This document shows positions 1 to 9,660 of a stretch of DNA of 64,000 nucleotides, one piece after another. Each line of letters starts with the position of its first letter. Position 1 is the first letter of the stretch. Source of the stretch: Streptomyces pseudovenezuelae (GTDB taxonomy: Bacteria > Actinomycetota > Actinomycetes > Streptomycetales > Streptomycetaceae); NCBI RefSeq assembly GCF_001513955.1, contig NZ_KQ948145.1:834212-898211 (forward strand). The letters run 5' to 3'. Made by a program: the position numbers and the translations under genes. Below the pieces are notes generated by a model. It was given only the letters and a program-made list of their open reading frames with translations. It was not told the origin of the DNA and searched no databases.

Positions 1-148
1 CGGCGAGCCCGGCACCGATGGTCCTGTGGCGCGCGGAACGTCGTACAGAAGTAGTCATTGATTCCCCCCAAGGAACACATGGTCGATTCACAGCAAGACG
101 GCGAGCTTAACCGAGAGGGGCGCGAGGGGTCCGTGAATTCCCTGCCGC

Positions 149-991
149 TCAGGTGGGGTTGGTGCTCGACTGTGACAGGAGGGACTTGAAGTCCGCGGTG
201 TCCGCGGCCGGCGGCTTCCGTACGGCGACCGGGACGCCGTAGTCGCTGTAGTGGGCGGTCTGGGTCACCCTGCCGTTCGCCGTGCTGGTCTTCTCGACCT
301 TCTTGACCAGCAGGTTCTTCTCGTTGATCCAGATGTCGAGGGTCTCGGCGGTGACGTCGGCGTTCTGGAGGCGCTGCCGGAGTTCGGTGTCGGTGACGTC
401 CTCGACGTCGACGGTGCCGGAGTAGTGCGTGGTGGTCCGGCCGTCCACGGTCTCCCGGCCGAGCGCGCGCACGTCGTCGGAGTCCAGCAGCAGCCGCACC
501 GACTGGTTCGGGGTGGTGGAGCGCATCTGGTCGGCGAGGTCGGCGCCCCCGCCGAGGCTCTTCAGGTCGTCGTAGGCGTATCTGAGCCAGTGCCTGCCGC
601 CTGTCTTCTCGGCGAAGGTGTCACCCATGTGCGCGTAGTAGGCGTCGGCGAGGTAGCGGGCCTCCATGGACGTGACGCCGAGAGCGCGCATCGTCTCGGC
701 CGCGGTGCCGCCGGTGTAGGCGATGGTGAGGGCCCCGGAGAGGCCGTCACGCCAAGCGAGGACGCCGTCGGCGGTGAGGGACAGCTGGGTGCCCATCACC
801 GTGGTGGAACTCACCCGGGCGGTCCGGGCCCGCTCGGTGGCGCGCTCCGCGGCACGCAGGGCCGGGAGGGAGGCGGGGGCCGAGGCCGCGCGCCCGCGCT
901 CCGCGGGCCGGTCGGAGGAGCCGGAGGACGTACAGGCGGCGAGTCCCGCCAGTGCGGCGGCCGTGGTGAGCCAGACCGTCGTCCTCTTCAT
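149..991 (-). CDS. Secreted lipoprotein, LppX/LolA-like fold suspected
   Basis: This 280-residue protein begins with a short basic n-region, a hydrophobic stretch and the lipobox LAAC with Cys20, so it should be lipidated and anchored outside the membrane. Residues about 25-55 are an Ala/Arg/Ser-rich linker. The remainder is a soluble domain rich in alternating beta-like segments (for example ALTIAYTGGT and ETLDIWINEKN), reminiscent of the LppX/LolA fold seen in many actinobacterial lipoproteins. That fold assignment is inference. It lies downstream of rplA on the same strand but after a strong hairpin, so it is probably transcribed separately. The ligand and role are unknown. Confidence 0.8.
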   Translation of the reverse strand: MKRTTVWLTTAAALAGLAACTSSGSSDRPAERGRAASAPASLPALRAAERATERARTARVSSTTVMGTQLSLTADGVLAWRDGLSGALTIAYTGGTAAETMRALGVTSMEARYLADAYYAHMGDTFAEKTGGRHWLRYAYDDLKSLGGGADLADQMRSTTPNQSVRLLLDSDDVRALGRETVDGRTTTHYSGTVDVEDVTDTELRQRLQNADVTAETLDIWINEKNLLVKKVEKTSTANGRVTQTAHYSDYGVPVAVRKPPAADTADFKSLLSQSSTNPT

Positions 992-1055
992 GCGTCCCCC
1001 TGGTGCAAGTGCCCTGCTCGCACGCTAACTCAGAGCACAGTCCCCGCACATGGGA

Positions 1056-1089
1056 ACGGGCCCCGCACCTCGGAGGGTGCGGGGCCCGT
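1056..1089 (-). terminator. Hairpin terminator after rplA
   Basis: A perfect 14-bp inverted repeat (1056-1069 with 1076-1089) has a 6-nt loop. It sits 16 bp beyond the rplA stop. There is no clear U tract, which is common for actinobacterial terminators. Confidence 0.75.
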
Positions 1090-1104
1090 GAACCTGCCGG
1101 TGTC

Positions 1105-1830
1105 TCAGACCGCGGCCGGGTCCTCCTCGACGAGGAGGTTGCGGGTGCGGTTGGAGTCGAGCGGAATGCCGGGGCCCATCGTGGTGCTGATGGCGGCCTT
1201 CTTGATGTAACGACCCTTGGCGGCGGACGGCTTCAGACGGAGGATCTCCTCCAGCGCCGCGCCGTAGTTCTCCACCAGCTTGGTGTCGTCGAACGACGTC
1301 TTGCCGATGATGAAGTGCAGGTTCGAGTGCTTGTCGACGCGGAACTCGATCTTGCCGCCCTTGATGTCGTTGACAGCCTTGGTGACATCGGGGGTGACGG
1401 TGCCGGTCTTGGGGTTCGGCATGAGACCACGGGGACCGAGCACGCGGCCGAGGCGGCCGACCTTGCCCATGAGGTCCGGGGTGGCGACGACGGCGTCGAA
1501 GTCCAGACGGCCCTTCGACACCTCGTCGATGAGCTCGTCGGCGCCGACGATGTCGGCGCCCGCGGCACGAGCGGCCTCGGCACGGTCACCGGTCGCGAAG
1601 ACCAGGACCCGGGCGGTCTTACCGGTGCCGTGCGGGAGGTTCACGGTGCCACGGACCATCTGGTCGGCCTTGCGCGGGTCTACACCCAGACGGAAGGCGA
1701 CCTCGACGGTGCCGTCGAACTTCGACGTGGAGGTCTCCTTGGCGAGACGGACGGCCTCGAGCGGGGCGTACAGCTTCTCCCGGTCGATCTTCTCGTCCGC
1801 AGCGCGAAGGGCCTTGCTGCGCTTGCTCAC
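1105..1830 (-). CDS. rplA: 50S ribosomal protein L1
   Basis: L1 forms the flexible stalk at the E-site side of the large subunit and usually also represses its own rplKA mRNA. The 241-residue product starts [20 protein letters not shown] and contains the family signature region [17 protein letters not shown] followed by [14 protein letters not shown]. The start chosen is the GTG at 1830. It gives normal L1 length, whereas longer readings in this frame run into rplK. It lies 86 bp downstream of rplK and is doubtless co-transcribed with it. Confidence 0.97.
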   Translation of the reverse strand: MSKRSKALRAADEKIDREKLYAPLEAVRLAKETSTSKFDGTVEVAFRLGVDPRKADQMVRGTVNLPHGTGKTARVLVFATGDRAEAARAAGADIVGADELIDEVSKGRLDFDAVVATPDLMGKVGRLGRVLGPRGLMPNPKTGTVTPDVTKAVNDIKGGKIEFRVDKHSNLHFIIGKTSFDDTKLVENYGAALEEILRLKPSAAKGRYIKKAAISTTMGPGIPLDSNRTRNLLVEEDPAAV

Positions 1831-1916
1831 AACTGCTCCTGTGTGTTCTGAAAGGAGTCGTGGTACGGGCCGAGCAGGCCCTGCCACTTCTGCTTGAGGT
1901 GTACGGGGGGTGGGGC

Positions 1917-2351
1917 TCAGCCCTCGACCGTGACGCCCATGGAACGCGCGGTACCGGCGATGATCTTCGCGGCGGCGTCCAGGTCGTTGGCGTTGAGGTC
2001 GGGCATCTTGGTGGTGGCGATCTCGCGGACCTGCGCCTGGGTGATCTTGGCGACCTTGGTCTTGTGCGGCTCGCCGGAGCCCTTCTCCACGCCCGCGGCC
2101 TTGAGGATCATCTTCGCGGCCGGCGGGGTCTTGGTGATGAAGGTGAAGGAGCGGTCCTCGTAGACCGTGATCTCCACCGGGATCACCCAGCCACGCTGCG
2201 ACTCGGTGGCCGCGTTGTAGGCCTTGCAGAACTCCATGATGTTGACGCCGTGCTGACCCAGCGCGGGGCCGACCGGCGGAGCCGGGTTGGCGGCACCGGC
2301 CTGGATCTGGAGCTTGATGAGCCCCGTGACCTTCTTCTTCTTGGGAGGCAT
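1917..2351 (-). CDS. rplK: 50S ribosomal protein L11
   Basis: L11 forms the GTPase-associated centre with 23S rRNA and is the site of thiostrepton action. The 144-residue protein starts [19 protein letters not shown] and has the typical proline-rich N-terminal region [16 protein letters not shown]. The C-terminal RNA-binding domain ends [11 protein letters not shown]. The ATG at 2351 gives the normal family length. It is the first gene of the rplK-rplA unit. A hairpin just upstream ends the secE-nusG transcript, so rplKA probably has its own promoter in the roughly 100-bp leader. Confidence 0.97.
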   Translation of the reverse strand: MPPKKKKVTGLIKLQIQAGAANPAPPVGPALGQHGVNIMEFCKAYNAATESQRGWVIPVEITVYEDRSFTFITKTPPAAKMILKAAGVEKGSGEPHKTKVAKITQAQVREIATTKMPDLNANDLDAAAKIIAGTARSMGVTVEG

Positions 2352-2448
2352 AGCTCTCCGGGTCCTTTCGATTCGGGTCCTGCCTGCGTGCGGGGACCAC
2401 CCGAACGCAGGCATACCGCACAACGATAACGGGTATAGATGCGCGGCC

Positions 2449-2491
2449 AAAAACCGAGCAGGTCAGACGAGCTGTGACAGCCCGCCTGACC
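2449..2491 (-). terminator. Intrinsic terminator of secE-nusG
   Basis: The segments 2461-2472 and 2480-2491 pair over 12 positions in minus-strand RNA (including two G-U pairs), with a 7-nt loop. A run of five U follows 7 nt later (2449-2453). It lies between nusG and rplK. Confidence 0.65.
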
Positions 2492-2517
2492 TGGTCGGAA
2501 GCTCTGTCCGGAAGACG

Positions 2518-3372
2518 TCAGTTCTTCTGGATCTGGTCGAAGCTCAGCTCGACCGGGGTCTCGCGGCCGAAGATCTCGACGAGGCCCTTGACCTTCTTCG
2601 AGTCGGCGTTGATCTCGTTGATCGTGGCCTGCAGCGTGGCGAACGGGCCGTCGGTGACGGTGACCGAGTCGCCCACCTCGAAGTCCAGGACCTGGACCTC
2701 GACCTTGCGGGCCGGAGCCGGCTTGCCCTCGGCCTCGGCGGCCTCACGGGCGGCCTTCTCCTCGGCCTCCGGGGCGAGCATCTTGACGATCTCGTCCAGG
2801 GTCAGCGGGTAGGGGTCGTAGGCGTTGCCCACGAAGCCGGTGACGCCGGGGGTGTTGCGGACGACGCCCCAGGACTCGTTCGTCAGGTCCATGCGCACCA
2901 GCACGTAGCCGGGGAGCTTGTTCTGACGGATCGTCTTGCGCTCGCCGTTCTTGATCTGCGCGACCTCTTCCTGCGGCACCTCGGCCTGGAAGATGAAGTC
3001 CTCGACGTTCAGCGAGACGGCACGCTGTTCGAGGTTGGTCTTCACGCGGTTCTCGTAACCGGCGTAGGTGTGGATGACGTACCACTCGCCAGGCAGGGTC
3101 CGCAGTTCCTCGCGCAGGGCGGCGACGGGGTCGACCGGCTCGGCCGGCTCCTCCTCGGCTTCCGCCTCTTCCTCTTCCTCGTCCTCGACGGCCTCGACGT
3201 CGCCGCCGGACTCGTCCTCGACGTGGAGGGCGGCTTCCTCGGCGGGCTCGCCGGCCTCGGCGTCGGCAGCCTCGACCTCGTCCAGGTCCTCGTCCGCGCC
3301 CTCGACGATGTCGAGCTCGTCGTCGACAGACTCGTCGGGCTCGATGGCGTCGTTCAGGTTCTGGTCAGACAC
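2518..3372 (-). CDS. nusG: Transcription antitermination/termination factor NusG
   Basis: NusG binds RNA polymerase and links it to Rho or to the ribosome. The 284-residue protein has a roughly 100-residue acidic N-terminal extension (runs such as [13 protein letters not shown]) that is absent from E. coli NusG but usual in Streptomyces. The NGN domain follows ([41 protein letters not shown]). The C-terminal KOW domain reads [20 protein letters not shown]. It lies 80 bp downstream of secE. Confidence 0.96.
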   Translation of the reverse strand: MSDQNLNDAIEPDESVDDELDIVEGADEDLDEVEAADAEAGEPAEEAALHVEDESGGDVEAVEDEEEEEAEAEEEPAEPVDPVAALREELRTLPGEWYVIHTYAGYENRVKTNLEQRAVSLNVEDFIFQAEVPQEEVAQIKNGERKTIRQNKLPGYVLVRMDLTNESWGVVRNTPGVTGFVGNAYDPYPLTLDEIVKMLAPEAEEKAAREAAEAEGKPAPARKVEVQVLDFEVGDSVTVTDGPFATLQATINEINADSKKVKGLVEIFGRETPVELSFDQIQKN

Positions 3373-3412
3373 GGTGGCTGCTTCTTCCTGGATACAAGGG
3401 GTGGAACATGCG

Positions 3413-3440
3413 AAAAGGGGCGCCGGTAACCTCGGCGCCC
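3413..3440 (-). terminator. Hairpin between secE and nusG (terminator or attenuator)
   Basis: In minus-strand RNA the segments 3433-3440 and 3418-3425 form a perfect 8-bp GC-rich stem with a 7-nt loop, followed by a U-run (complement of 3413-3416). It lies inside the secE-nusG gap, so it may tune nusG expression rather than end transcription completely. Confidence 0.55.
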
Positions 3441-3452
3441 TTCGCTCTGTGC

Positions 3453-3740
3453 TCAGCCGAATACGTACTTGGCGGCGTGGTTGAGTCCATAGTCAATCAC
3501 GGTCACCAGACCGATCATGACGAGGACGAAGACGATCACCACGGTCGTGTACGTCGTCAGCTGATTCCGCGACGGCCAGACGACCTTGCGGAGTTCGGCG
3601 ACGATCTGCCGGTAGAAGATCGCGAGACGCTTCAGCGGGCCCTTCTTGGCACGCTTGCCGCCCTTGCGGGCCTTCTTCTTGGACTCCGGCACTTCGTCCT
3701 GGGCGCCAGGCGTGTCGATGGAGCCCACGGCATCCGCCAT
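3453..3740 (-). CDS. secE: Preprotein translocase subunit SecE
   Basis: SecE clamps SecY in the protein-conducting channel. The 95-residue single-span actinobacterial form has a basic N-terminal half ([16 protein letters not shown]), the conserved amphipathic helix and hinge [20 protein letters not shown], and one membrane helix ([20 protein letters not shown]). It is flanked by tRNA-Trp upstream and nusG downstream, the standard bacterial order. Confidence 0.97.
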   Translation of the reverse strand: MADAVGSIDTPGAQDEVPESKKKARKGGKRAKKGPLKRLAIFYRQIVAELRKVVWPSRNQLTTYTTVVIVFVLVMIGLVTVIDYGLNHAAKYVFG

Positions 3741-3848
3741 TCGTCCTCACCTGTTCCCGGGTCGTGGCCGTGCCGCGCCCGGTTGGAGCCGCACGGCGGT
3801 GCATTGCTGTACGTACATGCGCACACATCCTGGCGAAGGTGTGTGTAG

Positions 3849-3921
3849 CAGGGCCGGAGGGACTTGAACCCCCAACCGCCGGTTTTGGAGACCGGTGCTC
3901 TACCAATTGAGCTACGACCCT
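3849..3921 (-). tRNA. tRNA-Trp (CCA)
   Basis: The cloverleaf is 73 nt long. Its 7-bp acceptor stem starts AGGGTCG with one G-U pair. The anticodon loop is CTCCAAA with anticodon CCA, and the T-loop is TTCAAGT. The 3' CCA is not encoded. It sits upstream of secE, a conserved position in actinobacteria. Confidence 0.97.
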
Positions 3922-4169
3922 TTGTGTGCCCCCCAACGTACCGCATCCGGCCGGGTGCTCGGTGTGCACCTGGATGGGCGGCTGCTGAAGGCCAACGAGG
4001 TGAGAGTGTACGTGGTCCACGGCCCCTCGTCGAACAGAAAGCGCCCGTAGGGGCCTTGGGGACGCAAGATCGCCCAGCGTGCGGGGCGAATCCGGACGGT
4101 TGTTCAGCTGTTGTTCAGTCTGTGAAACCCGTGTGCCGGAGAAGTTTCCGGTCTGGAACGATGGGGCCC

Positions 4170-5396
4170 ATGAGCGCTGCAACCCCTCCCACCGAGCGCC
4201 GGGTCTCCGCCCGAGTCGGCGCGATCTCCGAATCCGCCACCCTCGCCGTGGACGCCAAGGCCAAGGCCCTCAAGGCCGCCGGGCGGCCGGTGATCGGCTT
4301 CGGCGCCGGTGAACCGGACTTCCCGACCCCGGACTACATCGTCCAGGCCGCGATCGAGGCCTGCTCGAACCCCAAGTACCACCGCTACACGCCGGCCGGC
4401 GGCCTGCCCGAGCTGAAGGCCGCGATCGCCGCGAAGACCCTCCGTGACTCCGGCTACGAGGTCGACGCGTCCCAGATCCTGGTGACCAACGGCGGCAAGC
4501 AGGCGATCTACGAGGCTTTCGCCGCGATCCTCGACCCGGGCGACGAGGTCATCGTCCCGGCGCCGTACTGGACGACCTACCCGGAGTCGATCCGGCTGGC
4601 CGGCGGTGTCCCGGTGGAGGTGGTCGCCGACGAGACGACCGGCTACCGGGTCTCCGTCGAGCAGCTGGAGGCGGCCCGCACCGAGAAGACGAAGGTCGTC
4701 CTCTTCGTCTCCCCCTCCAACCCGACCGGTGCCGTCTACAACCAGGCCGACGCCGAGGCGATCGGCCGCTGGGCCGTCGAGCACGGCCTGTGGGTGCTGA
4801 CCGACGAGATCTACGAGCACCTCGTCTACGGCGACGCGAAGTTCACCTCGCTGCCCGCGCTCCTGCCCGAACTGCGCGACAAGTGCATCGTCGTCAACGG
4901 TGTCGCCAAGACGTACGCCATGACGGGCTGGCGGGTCGGCTGGATCATCGGCCCGAAGGACGTCGTCAAGGCCGCGACCAACCTCCAGTCGCACGCCACC
5001 TCCAACGTGTCGAACGTCGCCCAGGTCGCCGCCCTCGCCGCGGTCTCCGGCAACCTCGACGCGGTGGCGGAGATGCGCACGGCCTTCGACCGCCGCCGCA
5101 AGACGATCGTCCGCATGCTCAACGAGATCGACGGCGTGCTCTGCCCGGAGCCCGAGGGCGCCTTCTACGCCTACCCGTCGGTCAAGGAGCTGCTCGGCAA
5201 GGAGATCCGCGGCAAGCGTCCGCAGGACACGGTCGAGCTGGCCGCGCTGATCCTGGAGGAGGCCGAGGTCGCGGTCGTCCCGGGCGAGGCCTTCGGCACG
5301 CCGGGCTATCTGCGGCTGTCGTACGCCCTGGGTGACGAGGATCTCGTCGAGGGCGTCAGCCGGATCCAGAAGCTGCTCGCGGAGGCGCGGGACTGA
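4170..5396 (+). CDS. aspC: Pyridoxal-phosphate aspartate aminotransferase (class I)
   Basis: This enzyme interconverts aspartate and 2-oxoglutarate with oxaloacetate and glutamate. The 408-residue type I aminotransferase has the substrate-loop region [14 protein letters not shown], the motif [10 protein letters not shown] and the Schiff-base lysine in [13 protein letters not shown]. The C-terminal arginine motif is [10 protein letters not shown]. The start [11 protein letters not shown] at 4170 matches the usual N-terminus. An in-frame ATG at 4161 is possible, because neither has a strong ribosome site. A perfect terminator follows 15 bp after the stop. Confidence 0.92.
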   Translation: MSAATPPTERRVSARVGAISESATLAVDAKAKALKAAGRPVIGFGAGEPDFPTPDYIVQAAIEACSNPKYHRYTPAGGLPELKAAIAAKTLRDSGYEVDASQILVTNGGKQAIYEAFAAILDPGDEVIVPAPYWTTYPESIRLAGGVPVEVVADETTGYRVSVEQLEAARTEKTKVVLFVSPSNPTGAVYNQADAEAIGRWAVEHGLWVLTDEIYEHLVYGDAKFTSLPALLPELRDKCIVVNGVAKTYAMTGWRVGWIIGPKDVVKAATNLQSHATSNVSNVAQVAALAAVSGNLDAVAEMRTAFDRRRKTIVRMLNEIDGVLCPEPEGAFYAYPSVKELLGKEIRGKRPQDTVELAALILEEAEVAVVPGEAFGTPGYLRLSYALGDEDLVEGVSRIQKLLAEARD

Positions 5397-5411
5397 GGTC
5401 GCCACAGGAAA

Positions 5412-5448
5412 GGGGCTGCCACTCACCTGAGTGGCAGCCCCTTTTTTT
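5412..5448 (+). terminator. Intrinsic terminator of the aminotransferase gene
   Basis: A perfect 13-bp GC-rich stem (5412-5424 with 5429-5441) has a 4-nt loop and is followed by seven T. It is the most canonical intrinsic terminator in the window. Confidence 0.93.
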
Positions 5449-5515
5449 GTGCGAGCAAGACCACTAAAGGGGAAAGCGGTACCGGGACGCCCGTGGCGTA
5501 CGGCAGGATCCTGGG

Positions 5516-6556
5516 ATGGAGCGTGTACGTGATGTCTCTGAGCTGCCGAAAGCCCATCTGCACCTGCACTTCACCGGCTCGATGCGCCCGGCGACGGTTC
5601 TGGAACTGGCCGACAAGTACGGAGTGCGGCTGCCCGAGGCCCTGGTCGACGCACTGACCAGCGGCGAGCCCCCGAGACTGCGGGCCACGGACGAGCGGGG
5701 CTGGTTCCGTTTCCAGCGGTTGTACGACGCCGCGCGCTCGTGTCTTCGGGAGCCCGAGGACATCCGGCGGCTGGTGCGCGAGGCCGCGGAGGAGGATGTG
5801 CGCGACGGTTCGGGGTGGCTGGAGATCCAGGTCGACCCGACGTCGTACGCGCCCCGGCTCGGCGGGCTGATCCCGGCGCTGGAGATCATCCTGGACGCGG
5901 TGGAGACGACCTCGCGGGAGACGGGGCTTGGGATGCGGGTGCTGGTCGCCGCGAACCGGATGAAGCACCCGCTGGACGCCCGCACGCTGGCCCGGCTCGC
6001 GGTGCGGTACGCGGACCAGGGCGTGGTGGGCTTCGGGCTGTCGAACGACGAACGCCGGGGCATGGCGCGGGACTTCGACCGGGCGTTCCACATCGCGCGC
6101 GAGGGCGGGCTGCTGTCGGCGCCCCACGGTGGCGAGCTGGCCGGCCCGTCGTCGGTGCGGGACTGCCTCGACGACCTGGACGCGAACCGGATCGGTCACG
6201 GGGTGCGCGCGGCGGACGACCCCCGGCTGCTGAAGCGGCTGGCGGACCGGCAGGTGACGTGCGAGGTGTGCCCGGCGTCGAACGTGGCCCTCGGGGTGTA
6301 CGAGAAGCACGAGGACGTGCCGCTGCGCAAGCTGTTCGAGGCCGGTGTGCCGATGGCGCTGGGCGCCGACGACCCGCTGCTGTTCGGGTCCCGGCTGGCC
6401 GCGCAGTACGAGATCGCGCGGCGGTATCACGGCTTCTCGGACGCGGAACTGGCGGAGTTGGCCCGGCAGTCGGTACGGGCCTCGGCGGCCCCGGAGGACA
6501 TGAAGACCAAGCTTTTGTCCGGGGTGGACGACTGGCTCAGTGGTCCGGTCGCCTGA
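5516..6556 (+). CDS. Adenosine deaminase-family protein
   Basis: The protein is 346 residues. The family metal ligands are visible: HLHLHFTGS at residues about 14-22 (HxH), the HGGELAG segment (catalytic Glu, usually HAGE), RIGHGVRA, and the C-terminal aspartates in LGADDPLLFG. The fold and zinc chemistry of hydrolytic deamination are therefore intact. Substrate is not settled by sequence: adenosine is the default, but aminodeoxyfutalosine and other 6-aminopurine compounds are used by close relatives. It stands alone between a terminator and the convergent murB. Confidence 0.85.
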   Translation: MERVRDVSELPKAHLHLHFTGSMRPATVLELADKYGVRLPEALVDALTSGEPPRLRATDERGWFRFQRLYDAARSCLREPEDIRRLVREAAEEDVRDGSGWLEIQVDPTSYAPRLGGLIPALEIILDAVETTSRETGLGMRVLVAANRMKHPLDARTLARLAVRYADQGVVGFGLSNDERRGMARDFDRAFHIAREGGLLSAPHGGELAGPSSVRDCLDDLDANRIGHGVRAADDPRLLKRLADRQVTCEVCPASNVALGVYEKHEDVPLRKLFEAGVPMALGADDPLLFGSRLAAQYEIARRYHGFSDAELAELARQSVRASAAPEDMKTKLLSGVDDWLSGPVA

Positions 6557-6582
6557 CGGGGGCCTGTGGGGTTCCCGACGTC

Positions 6583-7638
6583 CTACAGGGCGACGCCGAC
6601 CGTCACGGGTTCGTTGACCAAGGTGATGCCGAAGGTGTCCCTGACTCCTGTCATGACCTCTCGGGCCAGGGCGAGGAGGTCCTCCGTGGTGGCGTCGCCC
6701 CGGTTGGTGAGGGCCAGGGTGTGCTTGGTGGAGATGCGGGCGGGGCCGGTGCCGTAGCCCTTGGTGAAGCCGGCCTTGTCGATGAGCCAGGCCGCCGAGG
6801 TCTTGGTGTGGCCGTCGCCGGCGGGGTAGGCGGGGGGTTCGGCGTCCTCGCCGAGGTGGTGCTTCACGCGCGCGTGGAACTCCGCGAACTGGGCGGCCGT
6901 GAGGATGGGGTTGGTGAAGAAGGAGCCCGCCGACCAGGTGTCGTGGTCGGCGGGGTCCAGGACCATGCCCTTGCCTGCACGCAGCTTCAGGACGGTTGAG
7001 CGGGCCTCGGTGAGGGGGACGCGGTCGCCGGGTTCCACGCCCAGGGTGCGGGCGGTTTCGGCGTACTTGATCGGCGCGGAGAGGCCGTCGGCGTCCTCCA
7101 GGGCGAAGTGGACGCGCAGGACGACGTAGCGGGCGGGGTCTTCCTTGAAGCGGCTGTGGCGGTAGGAGAAGGCGCAGTCGTCGTTGGTGAGGGTGACGGT
7201 CTCGCCGCTGCGGCGGTCGTAGGCGATGACCTCCGTGATGGTGGAGGACACCTCCTGGCCGTAGGCGCCGACGTTCTGGATGGGGGTCGCGCCCGCGGAG
7301 CCGGGGATGCCGGCGAGGCACTCGATCCCGGCGAGTCCCGCGTCCACGGCGCGTGCGACGGCGTCGGTCCACACTTCGCCGGCGGCGAGCTCCAGGTGGG
7401 TGCCGGTGAGCTCGAACCCCTTGGTGGCGATGACGAGCGCGGTGCCGTCGAAGCCCTTGTCCCCGATGACGAGGTTGGACCCGCCGCCGATGACGAGGAG
7501 CGGGGTGCCGGTCGCGTCGGCCTCGCGGACGGCCTCGATCACCTCGGCGTCGGTCGTCGCGGTGACGAGGCGGGTGGCGGGGCCGCCGAGGCGGAAGGTG
7601 GTCAGGGGGGCGAGGGGGGCGTCGTGTCGTTCCTGCAC
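6583..7638 (-). CDS. murB: UDP-N-acetylmuramate dehydrogenase
   Basis: MurB reduces UDP-GlcNAc-enolpyruvate to UDP-MurNAc with NADPH and FAD, in cytoplasmic peptidoglycan precursor synthesis. The 351-residue protein has the FAD-binding motif LLVIGGGSNLVIGDKGFDG, the segment GIPGSAGATPIQNVGAYGQE, YRHSRFKE, and the catalytic serine region SAGSFFTNP. The conserved glutamate is in LVNEPVTVG near the C-terminus. The GTG at 7638 (VQERHDAPLAPLTTFRLGG) starts just before the conserved APLTTFRLGG block. Longer readings extend into the repeat-rich spacer and were not accepted. Confidence 0.93.
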   Translation of the reverse strand: MQERHDAPLAPLTTFRLGGPATRLVTATTDAEVIEAVREADATGTPLLVIGGGSNLVIGDKGFDGTALVIATKGFELTGTHLELAAGEVWTDAVARAVDAGLAGIECLAGIPGSAGATPIQNVGAYGQEVSSTITEVIAYDRRSGETVTLTNDDCAFSYRHSRFKEDPARYVVLRVHFALEDADGLSAPIKYAETARTLGVEPGDRVPLTEARSTVLKLRAGKGMVLDPADHDTWSAGSFFTNPILTAAQFAEFHARVKHHLGEDAEPPAYPAGDGHTKTSAAWLIDKAGFTKGYGTGPARISTKHTLALTNRGDATTEDLLALAREVMTGVRDTFGITLVNEPVTVGVAL

Positions 7639-7689
7639 GCGGTACAGCGTACGGGGGATGGCGTGTGCGGCCGGGTGGGGGCGGGCGTT

Positions 7690-7714
7690 TTGCGCAGTTC
7701 CCCGCGCCCCTGGA
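7690..7714 (-). repeat. REP-like repeat, copy A (inverted)
   Basis: Read on the minus strand this is the same core as copies B and C: CAGGGGCGCGGGGAACTGCG followed by CAAAA, where the others continue CGACC. It lies in the 490-bp spacer between the MFS gene and murB. Confidence 0.8.
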
Positions 7715-7880
7715 GAGGTGGGTGGGTTTGTGGGTCGGGGCCGGGGTGGGGGGTATCCGTCCTCGGTCCGGGGCTCGGTCCCTCGAAAAAGGGGCTCTGT
7801 AACGGACGCCGGCCGCTGCGGGCGGACACCCCCCACCCCGTCCCCTTGCCGCCGTACCCGGCCAACGGTTCGTCGCGGCA

Positions 7881-8049
7881 CTAGGGGCGCGGGGAACTGC
7901 GCGACCAGCCACGACGCACCTGTACCCGCAACACGACCGAACCCGGCACGGTCCGTAGCGGCGCCGGTGACCGAAGCTCCCCAGGGGCGCGGGGAACTGC
8001 GCGACCAGCCACGACGCACCTGTACCCGCCCACCCACCTGACCCGGCAC
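7881..8049 (+). repeat. REP-like repeats, copies B and C in tandem at 100-bp spacing
   Basis: Bases 7883-7929 are identical to 7983-8029 (47 nt), and a second short match (7941-7949 with 8041-8049) continues the register. The unit is therefore a direct repeat offset by exactly 100 bp. The core is GGGGCGCGGGGAACTGCGCG followed by ACCAGCCACGACGCACC. The rest of the spacer (7639-8126) shows no gene. Confidence 0.9.
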
Positions 8050-8126
8050 CCCCTAGACGCGCCCCGCCCAAGCCCAGCGCAGCGAAACGGTCCCGCCCGC
8101 TCGGGCAGGACCGTTCACCGGCGGAT

Positions 8127-9575
8127 TCAGCCGCCCACCGTCTCCAACGCCCGCACCTCTTCGGACGCCTCCGGCAGCACAACCCGCTTCCGTGAGGGAA
8201 TCAGCAGAGCCGCAACCCCGGCGAGCGCCACCACGGCCGCTCCCGTGACCAGTGCCGGCCGCAGACCGTCCACGAAGGACTGGCCGCTGTCGTATCCGCC
8301 CTGCGAGGAGAAGATCGACGCCATGACGGCGATTCCCAGCGCCCCGCCCACCTCGCGCAGCGCGTTGTTGGCTCCGGACGCGATGCCCTGCTCCTTCGGC
8401 AGCACGCTGGACATGACCAGGTTGGACGCGGGGGCGAAGAACAGTGCCATGCCGATGCCGCTGAGGATGAGACCGGGCAGCTGCGCGGAGTAGGACGCGT
8501 CGACGGTGACCACGGACGCCATGTACGCGAGACCCGCCGCCTGGAAGAAGAGGCCCGTGGCCACCACCGGCCGGCCCCCGATGCGGTCGGAGAGGATCCC
8601 GGCGATCGGTGCGACGAGCATCGGCATACCGGTCCAGGGCAGCATCCGCAGGCCCGCCTCGGTGGGCGAGTAGCCGAGGACGCCCTGCATGTACTGGCTG
8701 AGCAGGAAGATCGAGCCGAACATCCCGAGGAACATCAGCAGGCTCGCCGCGTTGATGCCGGAGAAGGCCCGGGAGCGGAACAGCCGCATGGGGAGCATCG
8801 GGTTCTTGGCCCGCGTGCTGTACAGGATGAAGGCGGCGAGCAGCGCGGCCCCCGTGAACAGGGCCAGCAGCACCACGGAGTCGGTCCAGCCGTCGGACGG
8901 GCCGCGGACCAGGCCGTACACGATGCCGAAGAGACCGCCGCTGGCGAGCAGGGTGCCGGGGATGTCGAGGCGCGCGCCGGTGCCGTGGGACTCGGCCAGG
9001 CGCAGGCGGGCGAGGGGAAGGAGGGCGACGCCGAGCGGGACGTTCAGCCAGAAGATCCACTGCCAGGAGATGTGTTCGGTGAGGCTGCCACCGATCAGCG
9101 GTCCGGAGGCGACCGCGAGTCCGTTGACGGCGCCCCAGATGCCGTACGCCATCCCCCGCCGCGCGACGGGCACGGCCGCCGTGAGGAGGGTGAGCGTGAG
9201 GGGCATCATGATCGCCGCGCCCACGCCCTGGACCGCGCGGGCGGCGATGAGGGAGTCGATGCCGGGTGCCAGGGCCGCGGCCGCCGACGCGCCGGTGAAG
9301 ATCGTGAGGCCGGTCAGGAAGAGGCGGCGGCGGCCGAAGCGGTCGCCGAGTGCCGCGCCGGTCATCAGCAGGACCGCGAAGGTCAGCGTGTAGGCGCTGA
9401 CGGTCCATTCGAGGTCGTGCAGCGCCCCGCCGAGGTCGTCGCGGATGGAGGGCAGTGCGGTGGTGACGACGAGGTTGTCGAGGGCCGCCATGAATCCGGC
9501 GACGCTGGTGATGACGAGGGCCCAGACGGCTCCCCCGCGACGTGCGGTCGGTGCGGCTTGCGGTTGCTGTGACAT
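8127..9575 (-). CDS. MFS drug exporter, EmrB/QacA (DHA2) family
   Basis: The 482-residue membrane protein has about 14 predicted helices, typical of the DHA2 proton antiporters. Helix 1 contains FMAALDNLVVTTALPSI, which carries the family D-x-x-V-V/T-x-A-L-P motif. The loop 2-3 motif is GALGDRFGRRR-like (AALGDRFGRRRLFL), and motif C glycines are present. It probably exports a toxic compound. The TetR gene lies just upstream on the same strand, and a TetR-type operator (9603-9620) sits 28 bp before the start codon. Expression is therefore probably substrate-inducible through that repressor. Confidence 0.9.
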   Translation of the reverse strand: MSQQPQAAPTARRGGAVWALVITSVAGFMAALDNLVVTTALPSIRDDLGGALHDLEWTVSAYTLTFAVLLMTGAALGDRFGRRRLFLTGLTIFTGASAAAALAPGIDSLIAARAVQGVGAAIMMPLTLTLLTAAVPVARRGMAYGIWGAVNGLAVASGPLIGGSLTEHISWQWIFWLNVPLGVALLPLARLRLAESHGTGARLDIPGTLLASGGLFGIVYGLVRGPSDGWTDSVVLLALFTGAALLAAFILYSTRAKNPMLPMRLFRSRAFSGINAASLLMFLGMFGSIFLLSQYMQGVLGYSPTEAGLRMLPWTGMPMLVAPIAGILSDRIGGRPVVATGLFFQAAGLAYMASVVTVDASYSAQLPGLILSGIGMALFFAPASNLVMSSVLPKEQGIASGANNALREVGGALGIAVMASIFSSQGGYDSGQSFVDGLRPALVTGAAVVALAGVAALLIPSRKRVVLPEASEEVRALETVGG

Positions 9576-9602
9576 CGCTCCCCCAGCGGGTGTGATCGGC
9601 GA

Positions 9603-9620
9603 TTAGTTATTGATTACTAA
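9603..9620. promoter_or_regulatory. TetR operator upstream of the MFS exporter
   Basis: The inverted repeat TTAGT-N8-ACTAA lies 28 bp before the exporter start. Its reverse complement matches the second site at 10249-10266 at 16 of 18 positions, giving the shared consensus TTAGTAMTCAATMACTAA. Confidence 0.85.
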
Positions 9621-9660
9621 GTTTCTCGATCATGAAAAGGCGCCGATGACGCCTCGTTTC

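Noticed and set aside
7639..8049. N-terminal extension of MurB through the repeat-rich spacer
   Set aside because: The MurB domain begins just after the GTG at 7638. The upstream frame reads through dispersed repeats that are not conserved protein sequence.
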